64,000 nt of DNA, from the NCBI GenBank assembly GCA_032622095.1, contig CP136061.1:56915301-56979300 (forward strand), in the 5' to 3' direction. The notes below the pieces were generated by a model, which searched no databases, was not told where the DNA came from, and was given only the letters and a program-made list of their open reading frames with translations. This DNA comes from Siphonodentalium dalli (lineage: Eukaryota; Mollusca; Scaphopoda; Gadilida; Siphonodentaliidae). Below, in pieces: positions 1 through 12,777 of the stretch; the stretch's first letter is position 1, and each line of letters begins with the position of its first letter. The translations under genes were made by a program, and so were the position numbers.

Positions 1-712
1 GATGATTTCATGGCGTTAAAAAGTATTTGTAAAACACAGAGTACGACATGTATGTAAAATATCGAGGCTCCATTTGCACTGATATGCCGCGATTCAGTTA
101 TGAAGTAGCTCTTTCTATACTGAATGCGTTCTTCCATTCAGTTATAAACGTATATATTGGAATGTCTATTATTCATTTGGTGGAATCGTCAGAATATAAG
201 CAGACGACAGATAATAGAAATTCAGATAATAAGTTCAACAAAGATTATTACCTGAACATTTCCCAAGGGATAACTACTCGCCAATGAGTTTATAGTATAG
301 CAAGGGTTATAACAATTGTTGATGGTTTGAATTTGAAAGTTATCTATAGTGAAGTGGAACAGTCGCGAATGATGACCTTCTGGTCACGTGTTAAGGCGTG
401 CAAGGTGGAGAAACTGACGAATTGTCAGCTAATCATGCAGGAAACTTACATATGTTGTGGAGCGATCTTATATATAGACGAATGAGTTACGAACACTCGG
501 CCGGAGGATGAGAATTTACACCATAAAATGTTTCGTGAATCACGCACTTTCGCTCAATATGATTGTTTGCGACAGTCTTTCCCTTCCTACGATATATTGT
601 AACTGTCGGTTCTATTCCCAGGAGCTGTGCTATCTCCGATATATCCCAGAACCCTTATACTAGTTTTCGTATATGTGTTAAGTGTCGCAAGGATTGCCAC
701 CTGATGATCGGA
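1..712. other. Left flank of satellite, no recognised gene
   Basis: AT-rich sequence with no domain, splice structure or repeat that I recognise. An 79-codon open frame at 48-287 (+) has no recognisable motif and is short enough to be chance. The satellite starts abruptly at about 713, after the sequence CTGATGATCGGA. Confidence 0.5.
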
Positions 713-1849
713 ATATTAAGGTGGCACACGTATGGCTCGTTTTAGCACTGATATTAAGGTAGCGCACGTATGGCTCGATTTAGCACTGATATTAAGGTGG
801 CGCACGTATGGCTCGATTTAGCACTGATATTAAGGTGGCGCACGTATGGCTCGTTTTAGCACTGATATTAAGGTAGCGCACGTATGGCTCGTTTTATCAC
901 TGATATTAAGGTGGCGCACGTATGGCTCGTTTAGCACTGATATTAAGGTGGCGCACGTATGGCTCGTTTTAGCACTGATATTAAGGTGGCACACGTATGG
1001 CTCGTTTAGCACTGATATTAAGGTGGCGCACGTATGGCTCGTTTAGCACTGATATTAAGGTGGCACACGTATGGCTCGTTTAGCACTGATATTAAGGTGG
1101 CACACGTATGGCTCGTTTTAGCACTGATATTAAGGTGGCACACGTATGGCTCGTTTAGCACTGATATTAAGGTGGCGCACGTATGGCTCGTTTTAGCACT
1201 GATATTAAGGTGGCGCACGTATGGCTCGTTTTAGCACTGATATTAAGGTGGCACACGTATGGCTCGATTTAGCACTGATATTAAGGTGGCACACGTATGG
1301 CTCGTTTTAGCATTGATATTAAGGTGGCACACGTATGGCTCGTTTTAGCATTGATATTAAGGTAGCGCACGTATGGCTCGTTTTAGCACTGATATTAAGG
1401 TGGCACACGTATGGCTCGATTTAGCACTGATATTAAGGTGGCGCACGTATGGCTCGTTTTAGCACTGATATTAAGGTGGCACACGTATGGCTCGATTTAG
1501 CACTGATATTAAGGTGGCACACGTATGGCTCGTTTTAGCATTGATATTAAGGTGGCACACGTATGGCTCGTTTTAGCATTGATATTAAGGTGGCACACGT
1601 ATGGCTCATTTTAGCACTGCTATCAAGGTGGCGCACGTATGGCTCGTTTTAGCATTGATATTAAGGTGGCGCACGTATGGCTCGTTTTAGCACTGATATT
1701 AAGGTGGCGCAGGTATGGCTCGTTTTATCACTGATATTAAGGTGGCACACGTATGGCTCGTTTTATCACTGATATTAAGGTGGCACACGTATGGCTCGTT
1801 TTAGCATTGATATTAAGGTGGCGCACGTATGGCTCGTTTTAGCACTGAT

Positions 1850-2095
1850 ATTAAGTTGGCACACGTATGGCTCATTTTAGCACTGATATTAAGTTGGCAC
1901 ACGTATGGCTCATTTTAGCACTGATATTACGATGGCACACGTATGGCTCATTTTAGCACTGATATTACGATGGCACACGTATGGCTCATTTTAGCACTGA
2001 TATTAAGTTGGCACACGTATGGCTCATTTTAGCACTGATATTAAGTTGGCACACGTATGGCTCATTTTAGCACTGATATTAAGTTGGCACACGTA
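1850..2095 (+). repeat. Homogenised satellite sub-block (CTCATTTTAGC variant)
   Basis: About six consecutive monomers share the rare combination CTCATTTTAGC with TTAAGTTGGC or TTACGATGGC. This marks a recent local amplification of one variant within the array. The same variant recurs singly near 1600, 4560 and 9590, twice followed by the linked variant CACTGCTATCAAGG. Confidence 0.8.
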
Positions 2096-4164
2096 TGACT
2101 CGTTTTATCACTGATATTAAGGTAGCGCACGTATGGCTCGTTTTAGCATTGATATTAAGGTGGCGCACGTATGGCTCGTTTTATCACTGATATTAAGGTG
2201 GCACACGTATGGCTCGTTTTATCACTGATATTAAGGTGGCACACGTATGGCTCGTTTTATCACTGATATTAAGGTAGCGCACGTATGGCTCGTTTTAGCA
2301 TTGATATTAAGGTGGCGCACGTATGGCTCGTTTTAGCACTGATATTAAGGTAGCGCACGTATGGCTCGTTTTATCACTGATATTAAGGTGGCGCACGTAT
2401 GGCTCGTTTTATCACTGATATTAAGGTGGCACACGTATGGCTCATTTTATCACTGATATTAAGGTGGCGCACGTATGGCTCGTTTTATCACTGATATTAA
2501 GGTGGCGCACGTATGGCTCGTTTTATCACTGATATTAAGGTGGCACACGTATGGCTCGTTTTATCACTGATATTAAGGTGGCGCACGTATGGCTCGATTT
2601 AGCACTGATATTAAGGTGGCGCACGTATGGCTCGATTTAGCACTGATATTAAGGTGGCGCACGTATGGCTCGTTTTATCACTGATATTAAGGTAGCGCAC
2701 GTATGGCTCGTTTTAGCACTGATATTAAGTTGGCACACGTATGGCTCGTTTTAGCACTGATATTAAGGTGGCGCACGTATGGCTCGTTTTAGCACTGATA
2801 TTAAGGTGGCGCACGTATGGCTCGTTTTAGCACTGATATTAAGGTGGCGCACGTATGACTCGTTTTAGCACTGATATTAAGGTGGCACACGTATGGCTCG
2901 TTTAGCACTGATATTAAGGTGGCACACGTATGGCTCGTTTTATCACTGATATTAAGGTGGCGCACGTATGGCTCGTTTTAGCACTGATATTAAGGTGGCG
3001 CACGTATGGCTCGTTTTATCACTGATATTAAGGTGGCGCACGTATGGCTCGTTTAGCACTGATATTAAGGTGGCGCACGTATGACTCGTTTTAGCACTGA
3101 TATTAAGGTGGCGCACGTATGGCTCGTTTTATCACTGATATTAAGGTGGCGCACGTATGACTCGTTTTAGCACTGATATTAAGGTGGCGCACGTATGGCT
3201 CGTTTTATCACTGATATTAAGGTGGCGCACGTATGGCTCGTTTTAGCACTGATATTAAGGTAGCGCACGTATGGCTCGTTTTAGCATTGATATTAAGGTG
3301 GCACACGTATGGCTCGTTTTAGCACTGATATTAAGGTGGCGCACGTATGGCTCGTTTTATCACTGATATTAAGGTGGCGCACGTATGGCTCGTTTTAGCA
3401 CTGATATTAAGGTAGCGCACGTATGGCTCGTTTTAGCACTGATATTAAGGTGGCGCACGTATGGCTCGTTTTAGCATTGATATTAAGGTGGCGCACGTAT
3501 GACTCGTTTTAGCACTGATATTAAGGTGGCACACGTATGGCTCGTTTTATCACTGATATTAAGGTGGCGCACGTATGGCTCGTTTTAGCACTGATATTAA
3601 GGTGGCACACGTATGGCTCGTTTAGCACTGATATTAAGGTGGCGCACGTATGGCTCGATTTAGCACTGATATTAAGGTGGCGCACGTATGGCTCGTTTTA
3701 GCACTGATATTAAGGTGGCACACGTATGGCTCGTTTTAGCACTGATATTAAGGTGGCACACGTATGGCTCGTTTTAGCACTGATATTAAGGTGGCGCACG
3801 TATGGCTCGATTTAGCACTGATATTAAGGTGGCGCACGTATGGCTCGTTTTATCACTGATATTAAGGTGGCGCAAGTATGACTCGTTTTAGCACTGATAT
3901 TAAGGTGGCGCACGTATGACTCGTTTTATCACTGATATTAAGGTGGCGCACGTATGACTCGTTTTAGCACTGATATTAAGGTGGCGCACGTATGGCTCGT
4001 TTTATCACTGATATTAAGGTGGCACACGTATGGCTCGTTTTATCACTGATATTAAGGTGGCACACGTATGGCTCGTTTAGCACTGATATTAAGGTGGCGC
4101 ACGTATGGCTCGATTTAGCACTGATATTAAGGTGGCACACGTATGGCTCGTTTTAGCACTGATA

Positions 4165-4530
4165 TTAAGGTAGCGCACGTATGGCTCGTTTTAGCACTGA
4201 TATTAAGGTGGCACACGTATGGCTCGTTTTAGCACTGATATTAAGATAGCGCACGTATGGCTCGTTTTAGCACTGATATTAAGGTGGCACACGTATGGCT
4301 CGTTTTAGCACTGATATTAAGGTAGCGCACGTATGGCTCGTTTTAGCACTGATATTAAGATGGCACACGTATGGCTCGTTTTAGCACTGATATTAAGGTA
4401 GCGCACGTATGGCTCGTTTTAGCACTGATATTAAGGTGGCACACGTATGGCTCGTTTTAGCACTGATATTAAGGTAGCGCACGTATGGCTCGTTTTAGCA
4501 CTGATATTAAGGTGGCACACGTATGGCTCG
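4165..4530 (+). repeat. 76-bp dimeric higher-order repeat in the satellite
   Basis: The TAGCGCACG variant recurs at 4171, 4247, 4323, 4399 and 4475, exactly 76 bp apart, alternating with TGGCACACG monomers. This is a two-monomer (2x38) HOR with five copies. Confidence 0.85.
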
Positions 4531-5029
4531 TTTTAGCACTGATATTAAGTTGGCACACGTATGGCTCATTTTAGCACTGCTATCAAGGTGGCGCACGTAT
4601 GACTCGTTTTAGCACTGATATTAAGGTGGCACACGTATGGCTCGTTTAGCACTGATATTAAGGTGGCGCACGTATGGCTCGATTTAGCACTGATATTAAG
4701 GTGGCACACGTATGGCTCGTTTAGCACTGATATTAAGGTGGCGCACGTATGGCTCGTTTTATCACTGATATTAAGGTGGCACACGTATGGCTCGTTTTAG
4801 CATTGATATTAAGGTGGCGCACGTATGGCTCGTTTTAGCACTGATATTAAGGTGGCACACGTATGGCTCGTTTTAGCATTGATATTAAGGTGGCGCACGT
4901 ATGGCTCGTTTTAGCACTGATATTAAGGTGGCGCACGTATGGCTCGTTTAGCACTGATATTAAGGTGGCGCACGTATGGCTCGTTTTAGCACTGATATTA
5001 AGGTGGCGCACGTATGGCTCGTTTAGCAC

Positions 5030-5460
5030 TGATATTACGGTGGCGCACGTATGGCTCGTTTAGCACTGATATTAAGGTGGCGCACGTATGGCTCGTTTTA
5101 TCACTGATATTAAGGTGGCGCACGTATGGCTCGTTTAGCACTGATATTAAGGTGGCGCACGTATGGCTCGTTTTAGCACTGATATTAAGGTGGCGCACGT
5201 ATGGCTCGTTTAGCACTGATATTACGGTGGCGCACGTATGGCTCGTTTAGCACTGATATTAAGGTGGCGCACGTATGGCTCGTTTTAGCACTGATATTAA
5301 GGTGGCGCACGTATGGCTCGTTTAGCACTGATATTACGGTGGCGCACGTATGGCTCGTTTAGCACTGATATTAAGGTGGCGCACGTATGGCTCGTTTTAG
5401 CACTGATATTAAGGTGGCGCACGTATGGCTCGTTTAGCACTGATATTACGGTGGCGCACG
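5030..5460 (+). repeat. 112-bp trimeric higher-order repeat in the satellite
   Basis: The ATTACGG variant occurs near 5037, 5224, 5336 and 5448. The last three are 112 bp apart, which equals 37+38+37. The first interval (187 bp) equals five monomers, consistent with an irregular edge of the HOR. Confidence 0.8.
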
Positions 5461-7009
5461 TATGGCTCGTTTTAGCACTGATATTAAGGTGGCGCACGTA
5501 TGGCTCGTTTTATCACTGATATTAAGGTGGCGCACGTATGGCTCGTTTAGCACTGATATTAAGGTGGCGCACGTATGGCTCGTTTTAGCACTGATATTAA
5601 GGTGGCGCACGTATGGCTCGTTTTAGCACTGATATTACGGTGGCGCACGTATGGCTCGTTTTAGCACTGATATTAAGGTGGCACACGTATGGCTCGTTTA
5701 GCACTGATATTAAGGTGGCGCACGTATGGCTCGATTTAGCACTGATATTAAGGTGGCGCACGTATGGCTCGTTTTATCACTGATATTAAGGTGGCACACG
5801 TATGGCTCGTTTTAGCATTGATATTAAGGTGGCGCACGTATGGCTCGTTTTATCACTGATATTAAGGTGGCGCACGTATGGCTCGTTTTAGCATTGATAT
5901 TAAGGTGGCGCACGTATGGCTCGTTTTAGCACTGATATTAAGGTGGCGCACGTATGGCTCGATTTAGCACTGATATTAAGGTGGCGCACGTATGGCTCGT
6001 TTAGCACTGATATTAAGGTGGCGCACGTATGGCTCGATTTAGCACTGATATTAAGGTGGCGCACGTATGGCTCGTTTTAGCACTGATATTAAGGTGGCGC
6101 ACGTATGGCTCGTTTAGCACTGATATTAAGGTGGCGCACGTATGGCTCGATTTAGCACTGATATTAAGGTGGCGCACGTATGGCTCGTTTTAGCACTGAT
6201 ATTAAGGTGGCGCACGTATGGCTCGATTTAGCACTGATATTAAGGTGGCGCACGTATGGCTCGATTTAGCACTGATATTAAGGTGGCGCACGTATGGCTC
6301 GTTTTAGCACTGATATTAAGGTGGCGCACGTATGGCTCGTTTTAGCACTGATATTAAGGTGGCGCACGTATGGCTCGATTTAGCACTGATATTAAGGTGG
6401 CGCACGTATGGCTCGATTTAGCACTGATATTAAGGTGGCGCACGTATGGCTCGATTTAGCACTGATATTAAGGTGGCGCACGTATGGCTCGTTTTAGCAC
6501 TGATATTAAGGTGGCGCACGTATGGCTCGTTTTAGCACTGATATTAAGGTGGCGCACGTATGGCTCGTTTAGCACTGATATTAAGGTGGCGCACGTATGG
6601 CTCGATTTAGCACTGATATTAAGGTGGCGCACGTATGGCTCGTTTAGCACTGATATTAAGGTGGCGCACGTATGGCTCGATTTAGCACTGATATTAAGGT
6701 GGCGCACGTATGGCTCGTTTTAGCACTGATATTAAGGTGGCGCACGTATGGCTCGATTAGCACTGATATTAAGGTGGCGCACGTATGGCTCGTTTTAGCA
6801 CTGATATTAAGGTGGCGCACGTATGGCTCGTTTTAGCACTGATATTAAGGTGGCGCACGTATGGCTCGATTTAGCACTGATATTAAGGTGGCGCACGTAT
6901 GGCTCGATTTAGCACTGATATTAAGGTGGCGCACGTATGGCTCGTTTTAGCACTGATATTAAGGTGGCGCACGTATGGCTCGTTTAGCACTGATATTAAG
7001 GTGGCGCAC

Positions 7010-7500
7010 GTATGACTCGTTTTAGCACTGATATTAAGGTGGCGCACGTATGGCTCGTTTAGCACTGATATTAAGGTGGCGCACGTATGGCTCGTTTTAG
7101 CACTGATATTAAGGTGGCGCACGTATGGCTCGTTTAGCACTGATATTAAGGTGGCGCACGTATGGCTCGTTTAGCACTGATATTAAGGTGGCGCACGTAT
7201 GGCTCGTTTAGCACTGATATTAAGGTGGCGCACGTATGACTCGTTTTAGCACTGATATTAAGGTGGCGCACGTATGGCTCGTTTAGCACTGATATTAAGG
7301 TGGCGCACGTATGGCTCGTTTAGCACTGATATTAAGGTGGCGCACGTATGACTCGTTTTAGCACTGATATTAAGGTGGCGCACGTATGGCTCGTTTAGCA
7401 CTGATATTAAGGTGGCGCACGTATGGCTCGTTTAGCACTGATATTAAGGTGGCGCACGTATGACTCGTTTTAGCACTGATATTAAGGTGGCGCACGTATG
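7010..7500 (+). repeat. Second 112-bp trimeric higher-order repeat in the satellite
   Basis: The TATGACTCG variant recurs at about 7011, 7235, 7347 and 7459. The intervals are 224, 112 and 112 bp, so this is the same three-monomer period as at 5.2-5.4 kb but tagged by a different substitution. It therefore looks like an independent amplification with the same unit size. Confidence 0.8.
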
Positions 7501-9729
7501 GCTCGTTTAGCACTGATATTAAGGTGGCGCACGTATGGCTCGTTTTAGCACTGATATTAAGGTGGCGCACGTATGGCTCGTTTAGCACTGATATTAAGGT
7601 GGCGCACGTATGGCTCGATTTAGCACTGATATTAAGGTGGCGCACGTATGGCTCGTTTAGCACTGATATTAAGGTGGCGCACGTATGGCTCGATTTAGCA
7701 CTGATATTAAGGTGGCGCACGTATGGCTCGTTTTAGCACTGATATTAAGGTGGCGCACGTATGGCTCGTTTAGCACTGATATTAAGGTGGCGCACGTATG
7801 GCTCGATTAGCACTGATATTAAGGTGGCGCACGTATGGCTCGATTTAGCACTGATATTAAGGTGGCGCACGTATGGCTCGTTTTAGCATTGATATTAAGG
7901 TGGCGCACGTATGGCTCGTTTTAGCACTGATATTAAGGTGGCGCACGTATGGCTCGATTAGCACTGATATTAAGGTGGCGCACGTATGGCTCGTTTTAGC
8001 ATTGATATTAAGGTGGCGCACGTATGGCTCGATTTAGCACTGATATTAAGGTGGCGCACGTATGGCTCGATTTAGCACTGATATTAAGGTGGCGCACGTA
8101 TGGCTCGTTTTAGCATTGATATTAAGGTGGCGCACGTATGGCTCGATTTAGCACTGATATTAAGGTGGCGCACGTATGGCTCGATTTAGCACTGATATTA
8201 AGGTGGCGCACGTATGGCTCGTTTTAGCACTGATATTAAGGTGGCACACGTATGGCTCGTTTTAGCACTGATATTAAGGTGGCGCACGTATGGCTCGTTT
8301 TAGCACTGATATTAAGGTGGCGCACGTATGGCTCGTTTTAGCATTGATATTAAGGTGGCACACGTATGGCTCGTTTAGCACTGATATTAAGGTGGCGCAC
8401 GTATGGCTCGTTTTATCACTGATATTAAGGTGGCACACGTATGGCTCGTTTAGCACTGATATTAAGGTGGCGCACGTATGGCTCGATTTAGCACTGATAT
8501 TAAGGTGGCGCACGTATGACTCGTTTTAGCACTGATATTAAGGTGGCACACGTATGGCTCGTTTAGCACTGATATTAAGGTGGCACACGTATGGCTCGAT
8601 TTAGCACTGATATTAAGGTGGCGCACGTATGACTCGTTTTAGCACTGATATTAAGGTGGCACACGTATGGCTCGTTTAGCACTGATATTAAGGTGGCGCA
8701 CGTATGGCTCGTTTTAGCACTGATATTAAGGTGGCACACGTATGGCTCGTTTTATCACTGATATTAAGGTGGTGCACGTATGGCTCGTTTTGGCACTGAT
8801 ATTAAGGTGGCGCACGTATGGCTCGATTTAGCACTGATATTAAGGTGGCGCACGTATGACTCGTTTAGCACTGATATTAAGGTGGCGCACGTATGGCTCG
8901 TTTTATCACTGATATTAAGGTGGCGCACGTATGGCTCGTTTTAGCACTGATATTAAGGTGGCACACGTATGGCTCGATTTAGCACTGTTATTAAGGTGGC
9001 GCACGTATGACTCGTTTTAGCACTGATATTAAGGTGGCGCACGTATGGCTCGTTTTATCACTGATATTAAGGTGGCGCACGTATGGCTCGTTTTAGCACT
9101 GATATTAAGGTGGCGCACGTATGGCTCGTTTTATCACTGATATTAAGGTGGCGCACGTATGGCTCGTTTTATCACTGATATTAAGGTGGCGCACGTATGG
9201 CTCGTTTTAGCACTGATATTAAGGTGGCGCACGTATGGCTCGTTTTATCACTGATATTAAGGTGGCGCACGTATGGCTCGTTTTATCACTGATATTAAGG
9301 TGGCGCACGTATGGCTCGTTTTATCACTGATATTAAGGTAGCGCACGTATGACTCGTTTTAGCACTGATATTAAGGTGGCGCACGTATGGCTCGTTTTAT
9401 CACTGATATTAAGGTGGCGCACGTATGGCTCGTTTTAGCACTGATATTAAGGTAGCGCACGTATGGCTCGTTTTAGCACTGATATTAAGTTGGCACACGT
9501 ATGGCTCGTTTTAGCACTGATATTAAGGTGGCACACGTATGGCTCGTTTTAGCACTGATATTAAGTTGGCACACGTATGGCTCATTTTAGCACTGCTATC
9601 AAGGTGGCGCACGTATGACTCGTTTTAGCACTGATATTAAGGTGGCACACGTATGGCTCGTTTAGCACTGATATTAAGGTGGCACACGTATGGCTCGTTT
9701 TAGCACTGATATTAAGGTGGCACACGTAT

Positions 9730-10402
9730 GGCTCGGTTTAGCACTGATATTACGGTGGCACACGTATGGCTCGTTTTAGCACTGATATTAAGGTGGCGCA
9801 CGTATGGCTCGTTTTAGCACTGATATTAAGGTGGCACACGTATGGCTCGTTTTATCACTGATATTAAGGTGGCACACGTATGGCTCGTTTTATCACTGAT
9901 ATTAAGGTGGCGCACGTATGGCTCGTTTTATCACTGATATTAAGGTGGCACACGTATGGCTCGGTTTAGCACTGATATTACGGTGGCACACGTATGGCTC
10001 GTTTTAGCACTGATATTAAGGTGGCACACGTATGGCTCGTTTTAGCACTGATATTACGGTGGCACACGTATGGCTCGTTTTAGCACTGATATTAAGGTGG
10101 CACACGTATGGCTCGGTTTAGCACTGATATTACGGTGGCACACGTATGGCTCGTTTTAGCACTGATATTAAGGTGGCACACGTATGGCTCGTTTTAGCAC
10201 TGATATTACGGTGGCACACGTATGGCTCGTTTTAGCACTGATATTAAGGTGGCACACGTATGGCTCGGTTTAGCACTGATATTACGGTGGCACACGTATG
10301 GCTCGTTTTAGCACTGATATTAAGGTGGCACACGTATGGCTCGTTTTAGCACTGATATTACGGTGGCACACGTATGGCTCGTTTTAGCACTGATATTAAG
10401 GT
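9730..10402 (+). repeat. 152-bp tetrameric higher-order repeat at the right edge
   Basis: The CTCGGTTTAGC variant occurs near 9733, 9961, 10113 and 10265. The last two intervals are exactly 152 bp (4x38), and the first is 228 bp (6x38). All-38-bp monomers with alternating TTACGG and TTAAGG make up each unit. The array stops about 138 bp after the last marker, in the fourth monomer of the unit. Confidence 0.85.
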
Positions 10403-10707
10403 ATCTGGATTCTATTATCGTTTTCTGTGAAAAACTATGTGAAGAGAGAAACCCCTTTATAAGTTGTAAGATTTGTGCCTCAATCCGTTTGCCTTGTGTA
10501 TACAATAAAATATGTGTACAGTGTACATTCAGAAACTAAATCTTCTGTAAAGGAATTTACACATTTATCTTCTCTCAAATGATACTATTTGTGCAATTTG
10601 GTATTTTTGAATTTCCAGCTGTGGTAAAATGCGATTTCTGTGAGGTTGAAACATTGTCACCTCAACGCCACCTTAATTCATCACATCACAATGTCGTCAA
10701 GCTTGCG

Positions 10708-11004
10708 TCACCAGATTCACCCTCCGGGAACCTCATTCTGCTTAGGCCTCAACTGCTATGGGAGTTGAAGTTGGGGATGTTTACCCATTAGAAACCTCGA
10801 TTATCCATTTTATATTCTGCAAATTAAAGGATATAGAAACCCAGAAGGTTAAAAAGTAACTAAAAGCTATGTTAATTTTAGGCTATATATACTTCCCAGA
10901 AGATGAGGCCTAAGCAGAATGAGGTCATCAGAGGGTAATTTGGTGATGCTAGCCCGCTGTGCGGGATAACGTAACTAAATTCACCCTCTGGGGACCTAAT
11001 TCTG
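10708..11004. repeat. Inverted repeat with a third direct arm
   Basis: The segment 10708-10750 (ending CTCATTCTGCTTAGGCCTC) is repeated in inverse orientation at 10905-10946. A third, shorter copy (ATTCACCCTCTGGGGACC) lies in direct orientation at 10979-11004. This is a short fold-back structure of unknown type. The flanks 10403-10707 and 11005-11411 hold no gene that I recognise. Confidence 0.7.
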
Positions 11005-11413
11005 AAAATGTCCGACACACTTGCAGGCTTGAATGTCGTTGAAGCGATATGGGACACAGAATCGAGTGGAAAATCATCACGCCAAAATTTGTTATTTTCA
11101 ATTCTATATCCAGATAGACATAAACAGCATCGTTATTATTGCAACCACCAAGGGTGCTTATACCTAAGGCAGGTGAATGACGTCATATAATTTTTTCTAT
11201 ATCCATCAGTGATTTTTTAGATCGCGGTTATGGATATTGGAGAAATTATCACGTGACTTCCGGTTAGCAACAGTGTGGAGATTGCAAAAAACGCGGAATT
11301 GGGGAATGAAGCATCGCGATGAAAATGAAAGTAACTAATTCACAACTTACGAAGAATTCACATGTGATTTAGGTCTATTAATTTCAATCAGACCAATTTC
11401 TTTGGTTAGCTTA

Positions 11414-12159
11414 CCTTACTCGTATTTAATTTCGCGCAGTACTATTTTTCGCTCAGTTTTGAATTCGCGCACCCGGCTGCGCGAATTCAAAACTGAAAAA
11501 TAATAGTTTTCAATAAAGTCTTATCTCAGTTCATAATTATCCCTGAAGATATACATGTGTATACAAAAGACTGTCTCAAAGAAAACTTTCACCAAATAGA
11601 ACACAGCTGCGTAATAATTTTGGATACGTGCTTATGAATATGGTCCAAATAAGAATTCTGATATTTAATAAATAGTTATGGACATTATGGAATTGAACTC
11701 GAAAGAAGCAAACCAACAACCACGTATCTATATAGGTTGCTGGCTTTAGAAAACAAATCAACTCTTGCACGGTTGCGTGTACTTTGAATGTTTAACTGAC
11801 AGTTGTAGACAATTTGACCACGGTGCCAACCCAGGGTCGTGAATATGGAGACGTTCTTTCGTGCGCATTCATTCTGGAATATGTGCATTTCTTAGAAGCA
11901 TTTCAACATCAAAGATCTAACCATGATTTACTGCCTTTACATGCATATGTATACTTAATGATTGACGGCGCTGAGACTGATTAGTTGCCAATGCATATGT
12001 AAATATAAGTGTGTATTATATCTACCAAAAATATCCCTCTTTATTTTCCATATTATTTGATATAGACTTATGAGTCGTATTATTTTTCGCTCAGTTTTAA
12101 ATTCGCGCACCAATGGGTGAGCGAAAAATAGTACTGCGCGAATTTAAATACGAGTAAGG
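11414..12159. mobile_element. 746-bp non-autonomous TIR element with TA target duplication
   Basis: The left terminus CCTTACTCGTATTTAATTTC is mirrored at 12118-12159 as a near-perfect inverted repeat of about 42-43 bp (it continues through CGCGCAGTACTATTTTTCGC). Both ends are flanked by TA (11412-11413 and 12160-12161). Subterminal motifs are reused: TTTTCGCTCAGTTTTGAATT occurs at about 11446 inside a local hairpin (11440-11507) and again near 12085. No transposase frame is visible, so it would need a transposase in trans. The TA duplication suggests a Tc1/mariner-type enzyme, but I cannot assign the family. Confidence 0.8.
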
Positions 12160-12777
12160 TATTGAAAACGAAAAATAAAGACGTCATGACACGGTTTCTG
12201 ACGTCATTTTGAATTTGTGGGCCAGAATCCAGACAAGATTGCACAATCCACGACACGTCTTGTCAAGTTGGCATGTCATCTCCGTCGTGATCACTGCGTG
12301 ATGTTATATAGATTATTCTTAGCGCTATGTCGCCGATAAAAGGCAAATTTGAGGCACAGCATGTGTCGTTGCTCCACTATGTGTCACGTATATACGATTC
12401 ATATTAAAAGAATTGCACGCAATGACTATTGTCGATGGAATTATACCCATCGTTTATTTCCATCACCAACATTTCTAGCTGGAAAATGTAGTCAATATTA
12501 TTCAAACGTTGTTTTCTCTGAAATCGAATTTGATAATGTTATTTTGTTGCTGCTACAATCTTCCATTGGACATAGCGTTTGGATACCAACTTCTCGGTAT
12601 ATATATATTAACCCCATATCGGCACGTCCCTGCATCCACATCGAGATCTATATTTGCGAATGTATGTATGTCTGTTTAGTATTAGCTTTTAGCTTTGGGG
12701 TACTAAAAAGATGGCGTTCGTGCGTCGCGTTGACCAGAGGTGGTGAATGTGTTAATTGGTAAAGCGGTTAGTAGCGA
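12160..12777. other. Spacer between TIR element and LINE, no recognised gene
   Basis: An open frame at 12349-12762 (+) lacks any recognisable domain and begins at a non-ATG codon. Part of the right side may be the 3' untranslated tail of the minus-strand LINE that follows. Confidence 0.4.

Larger units (their letters stand above)
713..10402. repeat. Large 37/38-bp tandem satellite array (~255 monomers)
   Basis: A head-to-tail array with monomers of 38 bp (GGCTCGTTTTAGC form) or 37 bp (GGCTCGTTTAGC form, one T fewer). The conserved core is ATATTAAGGTGGCGCACGTA. Recurring variants are GCGCACG/GCACACG, GGTGGC/GGTAGC/AGTTGGC/CGGTGGC, TTTTAGC/TTTTATC/GATTTAGC, CACTG/CATTG and TATGGCTCG/TATGACTCG. 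There is no unique spacer or inserted element in about 9.7 kb. The monomer is not a multiple of 3, but 37+38=75 and 3x38=114 are, so long open frames arise on both strands by arithmetic; I do not consider these genes. Left edge (about 713) and right edge (about 10402) are sharp. Function, if any, is unknown; possibilities are heterochromatin, a centromeric or pericentromeric satellite, or simple unequal-exchange amplification. Confidence 0.97.

Noticed and set aside
713-10402. Long open frames on both strands (MARFSTDIKVAHVWLV..., MRHLNISAKTSHTCAT...)
   Set aside because: They follow from the 37+38=75 and 3x38=114 bp periods, occur on both strands, and have no start, splice or domain support.
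713-10402. CRISPR array
   Set aside because: The repeats are directly adjacent with no unique spacers, and the window is eukaryotic.
10665-10677. Inverted satellite monomer (ACGCCACCTTAAT)
   Set aside because: Only about 12-13 bases match the reverse complement of the unit, which is too short to separate from chance.
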